Assembly (NCBI GenBank): GCA_050951365.1
Contig: JBMNIX010000005.1
Location: 1 to 55,955 of the forward strand
Length of the DNA: 55,955 bases
From: JAAYHG01 sp012735455
Lineage (GTDB): Bacteria; Bacillota; DTU030; DUMP01
Reading direction: 5' to 3'
The position numbers and the translations under genes were made by a program. Position 1 is the first letter of the stretch; every line of letters begins with the position of its first letter. Below the pieces are notes generated by a model. It searched no databases, was not told the origin of the DNA, and saw only the letters and a list, made by a program, of their open reading frames with translations. Of the stretch, positions 7,115 through 16,411 are shown piece after piece.

Positions 7115-7144
7115 AGTTTATCCAATTATGTGACAAAAAGTCAA
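7115..7144 (-). promoter_or_regulatory. tracrRNA promoter
   Basis: TTGACT (7144-7139) and TAAACT (7120-7115) are separated by 18 bp on the minus strand, placing the start near 7107-7108. The -35 box lies 2 bp from the duplicated target of the IS element, so the insertion separated cas2 from this promoter without breaking it. Confidence 0.65.
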
Positions 7145-7145
7145 G

Positions 7146-7160
7146 CTTTCTAAATCAAGA
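7146..7160. repeat. Left target-site duplication of the IS element
   Basis: CTTTCTAAATCAAGA matches the copy at 8692-8706 at 14 of 15 positions and directly abuts the left inverted repeat. On the minus strand the copy corresponds to the former end of cas2, including its stop codon. Confidence 0.85.
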
Positions 7161-8691
7161 CTGTAAGCGGACTGAGAAAATGTCACCATGAGCAAAGGAG
7201 ACATTTTCTTGAGTAAAAGAGAAGCTAAACGGGTGTATGTCATGGATCTGCTAATGCAAGGGAGGGTGACGGTAAAGCAAGCAGCCCAGGCTCTCGGTTT
7301 GAGTGAGCATCAAGTAAAAAGGTTGAAAGCAGGGATGAAACAAGAGGGATTGGCTGCCTTAGTACACGGTAACAGAGGACGCAAACCGAAGCATGCTGTG
7401 CCAAAGGAGGTTAAGACACGAATAGTCGAGCTGGCTACGGAAAGATACCATGGCGCAAGCCATCAGCATATGGCCGAGCTTTTTAAGCAGTATGAAGGTA
7501 TCTCTCTGTCTCCTAAGACCATATCTGGCATTCTTGCTCAAGCAGGGATTTCCAATCGCCATTCACATAAGGCAGCCCGTCGGAGACGTTCCAGGGATCG
7601 TATGCCACAGGCAGGTATGCTGGTACAAATGGACGCGAGTCCTTTGCCTGGTTGGAAGATCGTGGTCCCAACATGTCTCTGCACAGGGCTATCGACGATG
7701 CCACCGATATGGTTTTAGGGTTGCACTTCAGACCCAAGGAGGATACTTTGGGATACCTCACTGTCCTGAACAAGATGGTGGCAAAGCACGGTGTTCCGCG
7801 CAGCCTGTTCAGCGATGGGCATACGATTTTCTTTTCACCTAAACACGATAAACTCAGCCTGGAAGATGAACTCGCAGGCAAAAAGGGTAATCTGACGCAA
7901 TTTTGGCGCGTTCTTGAAGAGCTCGGTATGGTTCATGTGAGAGCTCTTTCTCCTCAGGCTAAAGGCCGTGTTGAACGTCTCTGGCATACTCTCCAACATC
8001 GCCTGGTGGTTGAGCTGCGTTTGATCAATATCCGCACCCTGCAAGAGGCTAACTCTTTCCTGGAGGGCTTCACGGAAAGGTTTAATCAGCGCTTTGCTGT
8101 GACCCCTGCTGAACCTGAACCGGCTTTTGGACCAGCCCCAAGCAAGGATGTCTTGGATGGCATCCTCTGTCTCAAAGAGGAACGCAAGGCTTCAAAGGGC
8201 TCAACTATTTCCTTTGCCAGAACTACATATCAGCTGGTTGAGAGATCGGGCTCTGTAGCTCTCCTTAGACCGGGCAGCACTGTGTTTGTCCTCATCCACC
8301 TGGATGGTTCGCTCAGCGCCTCATACAACGCCAAAGGGTACGGTTTGAAACCTTTACCCACCCCCGACAAGGTTAGTTCCCCGCCTGAACAGGTTCAGGA
8401 GTCTCTTGTTCGGCCCCAAAAGACTCTTAAGCTACCCAAGCGATCCGTTAAATCATCTTGCGGAGGGTTCACGATTAAAACACCCAGGACTGAGATAGAG
8501 AAGTACCTTGAGAGCAAACGTTGGCGCTGTGTCTATTCGCAGCGTTGAACTTACGACAATCTCATGTTCCTCTCTGTCCACAACTCAATCGGATTCGCCC
8601 ACCTAAACCTGTTTTCTGAATTCACTTGGGGGACATTTTGTCAGTCCCAATGAACGTGTTTTGGGGTGACATTTTCACTGTCCGTTGACAG
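7161..8691 (+). mobile_element. IS element with 27-bp inverted ends and a 15-bp target duplication
   Basis: The 1531-bp element has imperfect inverted ends that match at 23 of 27 positions (7161-7187 and 8665-8691, both starting CTGT and closing with GAAAATGTCACC on the inner side). The transposase ATG follows the left end immediately. A further ACATTTT motif inside the right end (8629-8649) may be a second transposase site. The transposase type and 15-bp duplication fit the ISNCY/IS1202-like group, from memory of that family. The element lies between cas2 and the tracrRNA. Confidence 0.88.
7188..8548 (+). pseudogene. ISNCY/IS1202-like transposase, frameshifted
   Basis: The first frame from ATG 7188 has an N-terminal helix-turn-helix ('VTVKQAAQALGLSEHQVKR') and a second one, then the start of the integrase core with 'MLVQMDAS'. 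Near 7645 the frame breaks, and the core continues in another frame with 'HRAIDDATDMVLGLHF', 'VPRSLFSDGHTIFF' and 'LSPQAKGRVERLWHTLQ', which supply the remaining DDE-type acidic residues. One missing T would restore a product of about 450 residues, the usual length. There is no slippery motif, so a mutation or sequencing error is more likely than programmed frameshifting. The element may therefore be immobile. Confidence 0.85.
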
Positions 8692-8706
8692 CTTTCTAAA
8701 CCAAGA
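8692..8706. repeat. Right target-site duplication of the IS element, overlapping the cas2 stop
   Basis: CTTTCTAAACCAAGA begins right after the IS end. On the minus strand it contains the last codons and TAG stop (8698-8696) of cas2, so cas2 stayed intact after the insertion. Confidence 0.85.
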
Positions 8707-8986
8707 CCATTCCGTCATCCATGGACGGTAGGGCCTCGCCAAGCGAAGTAATCGCTTTCCTAACTTCCCTTTCATTCCTGCCCAAATGGATAATGAGTGC
8801 ACGGTCTTCTTTCAAGTTCATACAGTTTTCAAGGCCAACTTGCAACCGAACCCTATCAATATCCTTCAGAACGCAGAAAAACACCGAATACTGCCAGTGC
8901 TCCCCGAACCCTTTCAACAGCTGAAACACAGAGCGCAGCCGCTTCGGATCTCTGATGTCATAGCATACAAGGTAACAACGTCTCAT
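8696..8986 (-). CDS. cas2: CRISPR-associated endonuclease Cas2 (type V-B)
   Basis: The 96-residue protein has the Cas2 ferredoxin-like fold: strand one with the conserved Asp in 'YLVCYDIRDPKRLRSVF', then 'HWQYSVFFCVL' and 'EDRALIIHLG'. Cas2 dimers bridge Cas1 dimers in the spacer integration complex. It lies 21 bp after the cas4-cas1 fusion on the same strand, in the standard V-B order. An IS element has inserted exactly at its stop codon without changing the protein. Length and motifs are normal. Confidence 0.95.
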   Translation of the reverse strand: MRRCYLVCYDIRDPKRLRSVFQLLKGFGEHWQYSVFFCVLKDIDRVRLQVGLENCMNLKEDRALIIHLGRNEREVRKAITSLGEALPSMDDGMVLV

Positions 8987-9007
8987 GAAATCTCCCCAAC
9001 ATCAGAA

Positions 9008-10705
9008 CTAACGTGTGGTCAAGAAAACCAAGTTTGGAACCTCACCGGTAAGCCAGGCAGCGATCATTCGGGCGTGCAACACCAGCATCCGGCGGTAGCT
9101 GAGCTTGTACTTGAAGACCGGATGAGTAATTTCCGTATTCATTCTACGATTATAGGTATTGAAAAAGGCGTGGCGACCCGGCGCGGTAAGAACACAACCA
9201 GCTGCCGTTCGCAAGAAGTGCCCTTCCCCTAACTCGTTGCGATTGAATGCGGTCAGAGCGATGGAATCGGCGATCAAAGGACGAAATGGTTCCATAAGGT
9301 CCAAGGCTAGAGCTGGCCGCCCAGGTTTAGAAACATGAAAAGCACCAATAACTGGTTCCAGCCTGGCCAAGCGCAGTGCTGCCACGCATTCATGAACTAG
9401 CATAGAATAACCCATGGAAATACAAGCGTTTATAGGATCGGGTGCAGGTCGACGCTGTCGACCATTTGCAGCGAATTCGTCAGCCAGAGTAGGAACCTTG
9501 AACATCCCGGCAAAGTGGCCGAAGTATATGGCCGCTGCTTGCCCCTCATACCCCCGGAGTTCCTCCAGCGACTCGGCACGAGTTGCCCGTTTGGCGATTT
9601 TGGCCAACTCAGTCGAAACAACTTTACTTAGACCAGAGTGGTTTCGCATAAGCAGCGTTCGTTGGTTTTGGATCTTGGCTGCTATCAATGCCCGGGCTAG
9701 CTCCAAACAGACTTCCTGGGACTCGAACTTGAGCACTTGACTGCGCCTAACGGCAGCGCTAACTGTATCCAGTGGATCTACCATAGCAACCAGCCGGCCA
9801 ACAGCACTAAGGTAAGCAATAGGTATCCCATGGCCTGCCAATACATGGACCGCTTGGGTAGATATCTGGACTGAACCGAGAAGAGATAAGCTTTCCAGGT
9901 TCGCAAGTGGTACTTCTTTGAGTGTGGTTCCAGCCTTATCCTTGACCTGGATGGACATCCCCCGGACACCGATTTTAATTCCGTTGGACTGGGCTACAAG
10001 GTGGATACCGTCATCACGTGGTGGCCAGATTTTGCGGGGACTCACGCGTGAATCTGAGTTAGCCGCCCTAAGGTAGTTCACCTCGTCCGGCAGACAAACA
10101 GGCTGCAACGAACATCCAGGACAACGAGAATCGTTGACAAGGGGCAACGGGCGAGGCTGCAGAGCACACTGTCTAGCCGCCTCCAGGATAGCTAAAGCTT
10201 CTTCCCTTAGCGTATCATCATAGGTCATTCTGAGACGCTCTTTAGTAGCCGTGTAGTAAACCATGGCTTCTCTTACCTCGAAGCCAGCTTCCTCAAGCAA
10301 AATGGCCTGTAGCCCCAACTGCACACGGTCTATAGGCCAGGGTTCCACCTCCGAGGCTAACGGTTTTGTATTCTCAGATTCACTGCCCTTAGAGCTGATC
10401 CTGGGCCTGCCCTTCCTGTACTCGACTGGTATTGCGATCTTGCCTGAGACTTCAGCGAGGTCAATAGTTGCTGTTATCCCCAAGCTCTTGCTGGACAAAG
10501 TCAAGCTACGGATTACCTTAGGTCCCTCGTCGTCAGGATCTCTTGTGGTCACATTAGGTTTGTCCACGCGACGGTGCACAGCCATGCCACGCTCTGTGTC
10601 TGCGTTTGAAAGGTGAATCCCTTCCACTTCCATCAAGTAAAACAAACGCGGGCAATAAGCGTATTCTGCTACGTTTCTCGTGGACCAAAGAGCTTCATTG
10701 GTCAT
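9008..10705 (-). CDS. cas4-cas1: Cas4-Cas1 fusion protein (type V-B adaptation)
   Basis: The 565-residue fusion has an N-terminal Cas4 nuclease (about residues 1-210) and a C-terminal Cas1 integrase. The Cas4 half has Cys18 in 'YAYCPRLFYL', a nuclease core ending in 'IPVEYRKGR', and the iron-sulphur cysteines in 'CPGCSLQPVC' near residues 194-203. The Cas1 half starts with 'VAQSNGIKIGVRGMSIQV' and keeps the catalytic Glu region 'DPINACISMGYSML' and the His region 'GAFHVSKPGRPALALDL' near 454. In this family Cas4 selects and trims prespacers beside a PAM and Cas1 inserts them. The fusion is a hallmark of V-B and a few other subtypes. Its start overlaps the cas12b stop by 11 bp, which implies coupled translation. 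Confidence 0.97.
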   Translation of the reverse strand: MTNEALWSTRNVAEYAYCPRLFYLMEVEGIHLSNADTERGMAVHRRVDKPNVTTRDPDDEGPKVIRSLTLSSKSLGITATIDLAEVSGKIAIPVEYRKGRPRISSKGSESENTKPLASEVEPWPIDRVQLGLQAILLEEAGFEVREAMVYYTATKERLRMTYDDTLREEALAILEAARQCALQPRPLPLVNDSRCPGCSLQPVCLPDEVNYLRAANSDSRVSPRKIWPPRDDGIHLVAQSNGIKIGVRGMSIQVKDKAGTTLKEVPLANLESLSLLGSVQISTQAVHVLAGHGIPIAYLSAVGRLVAMVDPLDTVSAAVRRSQVLKFESQEVCLELARALIAAKIQNQRTLLMRNHSGLSKVVSTELAKIAKRATRAESLEELRGYEGQAAAIYFGHFAGMFKVPTLADEFAANGRQRRPAPDPINACISMGYSMLVHECVAALRLARLEPVIGAFHVSKPGRPALALDLMEPFRPLIADSIALTAFNRNELGEGHFLRTAAGCVLTAPGRHAFFNTYNRRMNTEITHPVFKYKLSYRRMLVLHARMIAAWLTGEVPNLVFLTTR

Positions 10706-13700
10706 ACCTCTTTACCAGCCCCGCCCAGGAACGAAGCACCCTAATAACACGGGCGTCTACCCTGCTCCAATACTCGGCGCTGGACTGCCACTCTCCTCTT
10801 CCTTGATCGTCTAACGGCGCTGCTGAAATGTCACACCAAAGATTTACAATATCATTTTTCTTCTTGCTTCCGCTATTCCCATTCGCTGCCAGAGTACTTA
10901 CGTTACGAAACACATGGCTTCCCTTTATCTCTGCGTCAACAGGCTTACCTGTGGTCGCGCCACACGGAACGTACCACCAGCTCCCTGGCCAATCGGGATC
11001 AAGCAACGCTCTTAGACCAATGTTAGCGGCCGCATTTAGGTCTGCCTGAATACCCCGGGCTGCTGGTGACGTTGGCTCAGAAGAGACAAAGATCTCTCCT
11101 CCTTCCCGAGGAAGGCGAACGGGTCGCGGCCCGGCAGCAGACCCCGCATTACCCTGGACTTGCCAGCTTCCATCTTCCTGTAAGGCCCATAAAGCACCCC
11201 TTTCGTCGCGCCAGGTCTTCTTGTTTTTATCCCAGCAGGCGTATAGTTCACAAAGTAGTCTGTCTTCAGCAGCACTCCCGCCTTGCTCCAACCTCTCCTT
11301 GGCCTTGTTAACCTTTTGTTCCCAATATCCGCCGGAACATATAAATTCTTCTACCGGTACGTCGGTACAACGACGCCCAGCCGCCCCAGTGCGAGAATCT
11401 TGCCTGGATGTATAACGAGGGTTAACCTCACGGAAGTGTAGTCCGTGGAGAAGACACGCTTCCTGGAGGTAGCGTTTGATCTTACCAGCGGACCATGTCA
11501 TCAACTGGCGGTTTTCCCGCCTTGTGCGAATTTGATCTGTGCGATAATGCGTCAAGTTCTCAACCACCACTGCGTGACAAGGCGCGAACCTAGCATCACT
11601 AATTCGTTCCCGGGGACGTTTCCTCTCCCTTTCTCCGCTTGAGGTTCCCTCGATGCCAACACCCAAGGCAGCTTCTACAATCCGACTAGCCAGTTGCTTG
11701 ACCCTATTTTGTCGCAACTCTTCCATCTGTCCCAGGATACTCCGACCAAAATCAGGGCGATTATTCATGAGGTTTTTTTGCATATCATCGGGTTCTGGTC
11801 GCATAGCATAAGCCTTCTGCAACAGGTACAGTGACCTCATGGTGGCAATACGCGTTAGGGAAAGACCACCCTTGCGCATGATTGCAGCAGTGTTGTCGCC
11901 ACGCCCCCGCGGTAAAATCCAATCGCGTACTTGCCGTAGGTAGTGCTTCCAATCGGCATCATCCCGCTGCCACCGCTGCTTCCATATATCGTAGAGATTG
12001 AGGCAGTCCTCTCTGGACAGTTTTTCTGCGGCGGAGCGGAACAAGTTTTTGAGTTCCTCTTGTCGTTTTTTCCGCACCGGTGCTGATTCGCTGTCGTCCA
12101 AAGCAGGCGGCTGCTTGTTGGGTAACAATGGAGAAATCATTCGTTCCCAAAGGCCCCTCGCCCACTCATCATTCCAATCCCTTGAGGTAAAAAGGGTGTA
12201 CCAGTCCACAAGGGCATCCGTGGTCCTTTTTGTACACTCAGCTAGTTTCCCCGCTTCCGTCCGGGTAGATTCCAGCAGACTAAAACCAATGCGAGCGCGA
12301 AGGCCATGCCGCTTAAGCCCCCTGCGTAAGGTTTCAACAGCATCGGCCGCCAACTCATCTACCTGCCAAGAGCGCCGATCGGGGGAGAGATATCCAATCG
12401 AGGCCTCAATGCTACGTACCATTTCCATTTCTGCCGGGCTAGCCTTGCGGGCTGGTTCACCTTCACCCTGCAACTTGATCAGGAACTGGCGGTCCAAACG
12501 TGCCCAGGGGGCAGGATGTGGAGTACCATCGGGTAAAGTGTCTCCTGCTATACGCCGATAAATGGTAGTCTTGCCGTCTACTCCCCTCAAGTGAAGGTAC
12601 AGTGAATCGGGGCTTGGGCCCGCTTGCCCAGCAGCAGCACAGGCACCCATAACCTGTTCAGCCGTAACCGTCTCCCAAACCGCACAAGCTGCGGCGTACC
12701 GATGACCGAGATCCACTGAAACGACCCGCAAACCAGGAAAGCGTGACAGAATAAGCCTCGCTCTTTCCTTGCGCTTTTTGTTCTCACCACTATGCGGCCA
12801 CACCTGTGGATCCGGTGATAGGTAGTACACACTAGCATACTCCATCCACGGGCCCCTTGGCTGCAGTGGAACCGAAAAGGTCAGAAGCCAGCCTATCCGG
12901 TCTCGCATAGCCCTGGCTTTGTCATCCCAGTCATCTTCATTACTGTAAGAAAGGCCATGTGCCTCTAAGTAAGAACCCAACCGCTCCAGCTCATACCGCG
13001 GAGCCTGTAAACGCCCGTTCCAATTGGTTTTGGGGTCGTACAGTCCAAGAAGCTCAACTGGTGCCACATTGTTAGCACCTGCAGCGGCCCGACCAAGACG
13101 ATCAGCCCGCGATACCCCTAAAACCCCTACATCGGCTGGTGGTGCCACCTGGGAAAGCGCCAAATCCCGTGTCAGCCTTTTTGATTGCCACTGCAACCCC
13201 AACTCTTGGAGATCTTCACCTGTCCAAAGATGCATCCTCAGCCCGCGTTTGTTGTCAGGCGTCATCCTTCGCTGGCGTGTTTTGCTCTTCTTTTTTTGTT
13301 CATACGCCGCAAAACTAATCCTCCAACGTGAGTTCCCGAAATCGCAAAACACAGGGTGCCATAAGGGGTCAGGATGACGGTAAGCAGGAACCTTAAACCG
13401 GCGTCTACTAGCCCGTGCATTGGTAGCAGCCACATAATTAAACAAGATCTCGGGGGCTGGGCCATCGTTTTGTTGCCACACACAAGTGGCATCGTCGGCG
13501 GCCAGCTCACTAAAGAGATTAACATCACCAAACTTCTCAAGTTCACCTTGTAGCTCACGAACAGCGGCTATGCGGTCCGCTACCGTGGAACACCCCTCTT
13601 GTGACCATGCTTTGACCACCTGTCCCCAACCCACCACCGCCCTTCGTCTGATAAGGTAATCTCCCAGGCTCTCGGTCATCTCTGCCCGCATTTGACAATA

Positions 13701-14945
13701 GCCGTCTAGCCACTCTCTCGCAGCCTGCGGCACTTCGCTCAGTTTTTCCGCATCTTTTGCAAACCTAAGCCGGACAGCTTCCGCGCGTTTTAACCAGGTG
13801 TGGGCTATAACTAAATGGCGAGCAGCATGGTCCAGAATAACGGAGTACTCCTGCTGGCGTGTGGCTCCACCGATTGGCCTGTATTCCATTCCAGTTTTGG
13901 ATACTACATGCCTTAGAATGGAGTCTGAATACGGACGGCAACCTTTTTTGCCTATTTTCTGAAGACATTTCAACCGATCCTTCAGGGCAGATTTTCTGAG
14001 CGTTTGCAGTCTGGCTTCTTCCACCACTGGCAACACAGAGATTTCTTTCAATAGGTTACGGGTTTTGCTTTTGTAGCCAGGACCACTAATTACTGCGAGT
14101 ACGTTATCTATACCGGGAGGAGTTTTCAAGTTCTCAGCCAGGGATTCTATGGTCTCGCCGCCAGTCCTATTTGGCCGCGCACTCCCGGCCCAAGTCGCAA
14201 TCTTTTCGTATGACTGTGCAAGTCTCTCAAAATTAGCTCCTTTCCCCTGTCCGAACCGATCACTTAACCATCGAATGGCCTGTTTGATCAAACCTGGAGC
14301 ACTGTCATCCTCTGTGTCCTCTGTGGTTTGTTGTTTACTAGTTTCGGCGCCATCTTCATCTTCCGCAGTAATAACTAAAGGTCGGAGATAAGCATCTTTT
14401 CCACCAAAGAACCTGCCCAAAATATCCCATATTTCCTCCCGCGTCAAGGAAGACCCGATTCGTTCTGCAGCTTTATCAAAGGCCAGGCTGCGGTTAACCC
14501 ACACTGCATCGTCACGGATCGATGCCTCCAACGTATCCTCGCAGTCTTTCACCCAAAGATCGATTTCGGGCTCTGCAACACCGCGCTTTCTAAGTATTTC
14601 TCGTAGGGCCTCTACCGTCTTCCACCTACCATCTTCCTCTTGAGGAACCAGGTACTCAAAAGGAGCCCCCCGGCGAGATTCTACCGACAGCCAAGAAAGG
14701 GCGAGCAGAACCCGCCGGTTTCGGATTTCTTCGTCCGCAGCCTTCAGTTGTTTTTCCTCTATGTTCTGGGCTAACTCGTGGGAGATTCCTCCTCTCAACG
14801 TCAAAAGCCAATCTCCAAAAACCTTAGCTCCCAAGTTAACTGCCTTGTGCGTGGACCATAAGGCCTGGCGCCAGGAATTATCGTTTCGATCAAGACCTGT
14901 GATGTGCAGCGTATAAGCGCGTCGAGTTGTTCCAGCCTGCGGCAT
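10695..14945 (-). CDS. cas12b: Cas12b (C2c1) effector nuclease, unusually long
   Basis: The 1416-residue protein carries the three split RuvC motifs of Cas12b: Asp745 in 'VVSVDLGHRYAA', Glu1129 in 'AVVVENLTHYRTDQI' and Asp1302 in 'IQADLNAAANIGLRAL'. Cas12b-specific blocks are 'ENRQLMTWSAGKIKRYLQ' and 'SRQDSRTGAAGRRC' after RuvC-II, and 'HYLRQVRDWILPR' before it. Cas12b cuts double-stranded DNA with a crRNA-tracrRNA guide. Compared with Alicyclobacillus Cas12b (1129 residues; catalytic 570, 848, 977) the region before RuvC-I is about 175 residues longer, and the I-II and II-III spacings are about 106 and 44 longer, so extra sequence is spread throughout. The ATG at 14945 follows GGGGGAATTAAA. 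It heads the operon with cas4-cas1 and cas2. Confidence 0.97.
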   Translation of the reverse strand: MPQAGTTRRAYTLHITGLDRNDNSWRQALWSTHKAVNLGAKVFGDWLLTLRGGISHELAQNIEEKQLKAADEEIRNRRVLLALSWLSVESRRGAPFEYLVPQEEDGRWKTVEALREILRKRGVAEPEIDLWVKDCEDTLEASIRDDAVWVNRSLAFDKAAERIGSSLTREEIWDILGRFFGGKDAYLRPLVITAEDEDGAETSKQQTTEDTEDDSAPGLIKQAIRWLSDRFGQGKGANFERLAQSYEKIATWAGSARPNRTGGETIESLAENLKTPPGIDNVLAVISGPGYKSKTRNLLKEISVLPVVEEARLQTLRKSALKDRLKCLQKIGKKGCRPYSDSILRHVVSKTGMEYRPIGGATRQQEYSVILDHAARHLVIAHTWLKRAEAVRLRFAKDAEKLSEVPQAAREWLDGYCQMRAEMTESLGDYLIRRRAVVGWGQVVKAWSQEGCSTVADRIAAVRELQGELEKFGDVNLFSELAADDATCVWQQNDGPAPEILFNYVAATNARASRRRFKVPAYRHPDPLWHPVFCDFGNSRWRISFAAYEQKKKSKTRQRRMTPDNKRGLRMHLWTGEDLQELGLQWQSKRLTRDLALSQVAPPADVGVLGVSRADRLGRAAAGANNVAPVELLGLYDPKTNWNGRLQAPRYELERLGSYLEAHGLSYSNEDDWDDKARAMRDRIGWLLTFSVPLQPRGPWMEYASVYYLSPDPQVWPHSGENKKRKERARLILSRFPGLRVVSVDLGHRYAAACAVWETVTAEQVMGACAAAGQAGPSPDSLYLHLRGVDGKTTIYRRIAGDTLPDGTPHPAPWARLDRQFLIKLQGEGEPARKASPAEMEMVRSIEASIGYLSPDRRSWQVDELAADAVETLRRGLKRHGLRARIGFSLLESTRTEAGKLAECTKRTTDALVDWYTLFTSRDWNDEWARGLWERMISPLLPNKQPPALDDSESAPVRKKRQEELKNLFRSAAEKLSREDCLNLYDIWKQRWQRDDADWKHYLRQVRDWILPRGRGDNTAAIMRKGGLSLTRIATMRSLYLLQKAYAMRPEPDDMQKNLMNNRPDFGRSILGQMEELRQNRVKQLASRIVEAALGVGIEGTSSGERERKRPRERISDARFAPCHAVVVENLTHYRTDQIRTRRENRQLMTWSAGKIKRYLQEACLLHGLHFREVNPRYTSRQDSRTGAAGRRCTDVPVEEFICSGGYWEQKVNKAKERLEQGGSAAEDRLLCELYACWDKNKKTWRDERGALWALQEDGSWQVQGNAGSAAGPRPVRLPREGGEIFVSSEPTSPAARGIQADLNAAANIGLRALLDPDWPGSWWYVPCGATTGKPVDAEIKGSHVFRNVSTLAANGNSGSKKKNDIVNLWCDISAAPLDDQGRGEWQSSAEYWSRVDARVIRVLRSWAGLVKRYDQ

Positions 14946-15001
14946 TTTAATTCCCCCTTGGCGTACGGTATAACTTTCTGGTCAAAAATACCTTTGTTAT
15001 A

Positions 15002-15028
15002 ATTATACCCCACTAAATGGGAAAACAA
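15002..15028 (-). promoter_or_regulatory. Candidate promoter of the cas12b operon
   Basis: A perfect -10 box TATAAT (15007-15002, minus strand) lies 57 bp before the cas12b start. The best -35 is TTGTTT at 15028-15023, 15 bp away, so only the -10 is convincing. The remaining bases to the divergent patB start (15189) hold nothing else I recognise. Confidence 0.45.
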
Positions 15029-15188
15029 AATCATTTGAAGATAAAAAAAACTGCGTGCCTACTCCGTTCGCAGGTGTCCAGCTGTTGTCTCCGCCTTCGC
15101 TTTAGGAAAAGAATCTTGGCCAAGCCCTCCCAAAACGCTTCCAGTGTGATACAATTATGCTAATACCATCCACCTGGGAGGCGGAAAA

Positions 15189-16382
15189 GTGAAGTACGAT
15201 TTTGACCGGGTGATTGACCGCAGGGGCACCGGCAGTTCAAAGCACGAGCGGAACACTGCCATGTTCGGGACGGAAGACGTGCTTGATCTGTGGGTGGCAG
15301 ACATGGATTTTCCGGTGCCGGAACCGGTGGTGCAGGCCATTAAGGAGCGCGCTGAGCACCCTATCTATGGCTACACGTTCCCGCAGGAATCTCTGCTTGA
15401 GGCTATTTGCGAGCGGATGTTGAAGCGTTACAACTGGAAGATTAACAAGGAATGGATTGTGTTTAACGCTGGGGTGGTTAACGGCCTCTATTCTGCTGTA
15501 CAGGCTTTCACTCACCCGGGTGACGAGGTTGTCCTGCAGCCTCCTGTCTATTACCCCTTCTATAATATTGTGAAACACAACGGCTGCCAGGCAGCACTGA
15601 ACCCCCTTCTCTTCAAGGACGGACGTTATACCATGGACTTTGCCGGCCTAGAGCAGCTTTTTGAAGCTCACACCAGGTTCCCGGTCCGCATCCCGCGCAT
15701 CAAAGCAATAATCCTCTCCAGCCCGCACAACCCGGTAGGCCGGGTCTGGACCAGAGGGGAACTGAGTACCCTGGCGGAGATCTGCATCAAGAACGACTGC
15801 ATGATTCTCTCTGATGAAGTGCACTGCGACCTCCTGGTAAAGGGCGCAAAGCACACTCCCATGGCAACCCTCTCCAAGGAAATTGAGCAGCATACAATCA
15901 CCTTCATGTCCGCCAGCAAAACCTACAACATCGCAGGACTAAGCACCTCGTTCGCCATCATCCCCAACACCAAGTGGCGCCAGCAGTACATTAACATACG
16001 GGCAGGACACAACAGCGGCAACATCTTTGGGCTGGTGGCCACGGAAGCAGCCTTCCGCTACGGAGATGAGTACCTGGAACAACTCCTCGCCTACCTGGAT
16101 GAAAACCGGGACTTCTTCGTCAACTACATAGACACCCACATCCCGCAGCTTAAGGTTATCCCCGCCGAGGGTACCTATCTGGCCTGGGTGGATATGCGTA
16201 GCTTGGGCCTAAGCCCCGTAGAACTACAAGAGTTTGTACGCACTAAAGCCCGTCTGGCCCTGGACGACGGTTACGCCTTCGGCCCGGGGGGCGAAGGTTT
16301 CCAGCGAGTGAACCTGGCCTGCCCGCGCAGTATCCTGAAAGAAGCCTTGCAGCGCTTGGAACAGGCAGTCAGCAGCCTTTAG
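15189..16382 (+). CDS. patB: PatB/MalY-type cystathionine beta-lyase or aminotransferase
   Basis: The 397-residue protein is a fold-type I PLP enzyme. It begins 'MKYDFDRVIDRRGTGSSKH', typical of PatB, and has 'VVLQPPVYYPFYNI', 'LSSPHNPVGRVWTRGEL' (Asn and Pro of the cofactor site), 'ILSDEVHCDLL' (Asp to the pyridine ring) and 'TFMSASKTYNIAGL' (the Schiff-base Lys). Family members cleave cystathionine to homocysteine, pyruvate and ammonia, or act as C-S lyases or transaminases. The GTG start follows GGAGGCGG. It is the first gene after the CRISPR locus and runs divergently from cas12b. A metallo-hydrolase gene follows by 29 bp, probably in the same operon. Confidence 0.92.
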   Translation: MKYDFDRVIDRRGTGSSKHERNTAMFGTEDVLDLWVADMDFPVPEPVVQAIKERAEHPIYGYTFPQESLLEAICERMLKRYNWKINKEWIVFNAGVVNGLYSAVQAFTHPGDEVVLQPPVYYPFYNIVKHNGCQAALNPLLFKDGRYTMDFAGLEQLFEAHTRFPVRIPRIKAIILSSPHNPVGRVWTRGELSTLAEICIKNDCMILSDEVHCDLLVKGAKHTPMATLSKEIEQHTITFMSASKTYNIAGLSTSFAIIPNTKWRQQYINIRAGHNSGNIFGLVATEAAFRYGDEYLEQLLAYLDENRDFFVNYIDTHIPQLKVIPAEGTYLAWVDMRSLGLSPVELQEFVRTKARLALDDGYAFGPGGEGFQRVNLACPRSILKEALQRLEQAVSSL

Positions 16383-16411
16383 CTAGTCAGATGAAGTAAA
16401 GGGGGATCAAG

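Noticed and set aside
7188..8548. Programmed frameshifting in the IS transposase
   Set aside because: The junction near 7645 has no slippery heptamer and the missing base would fall inside the catalytic domain. A mutation or read error is simpler.
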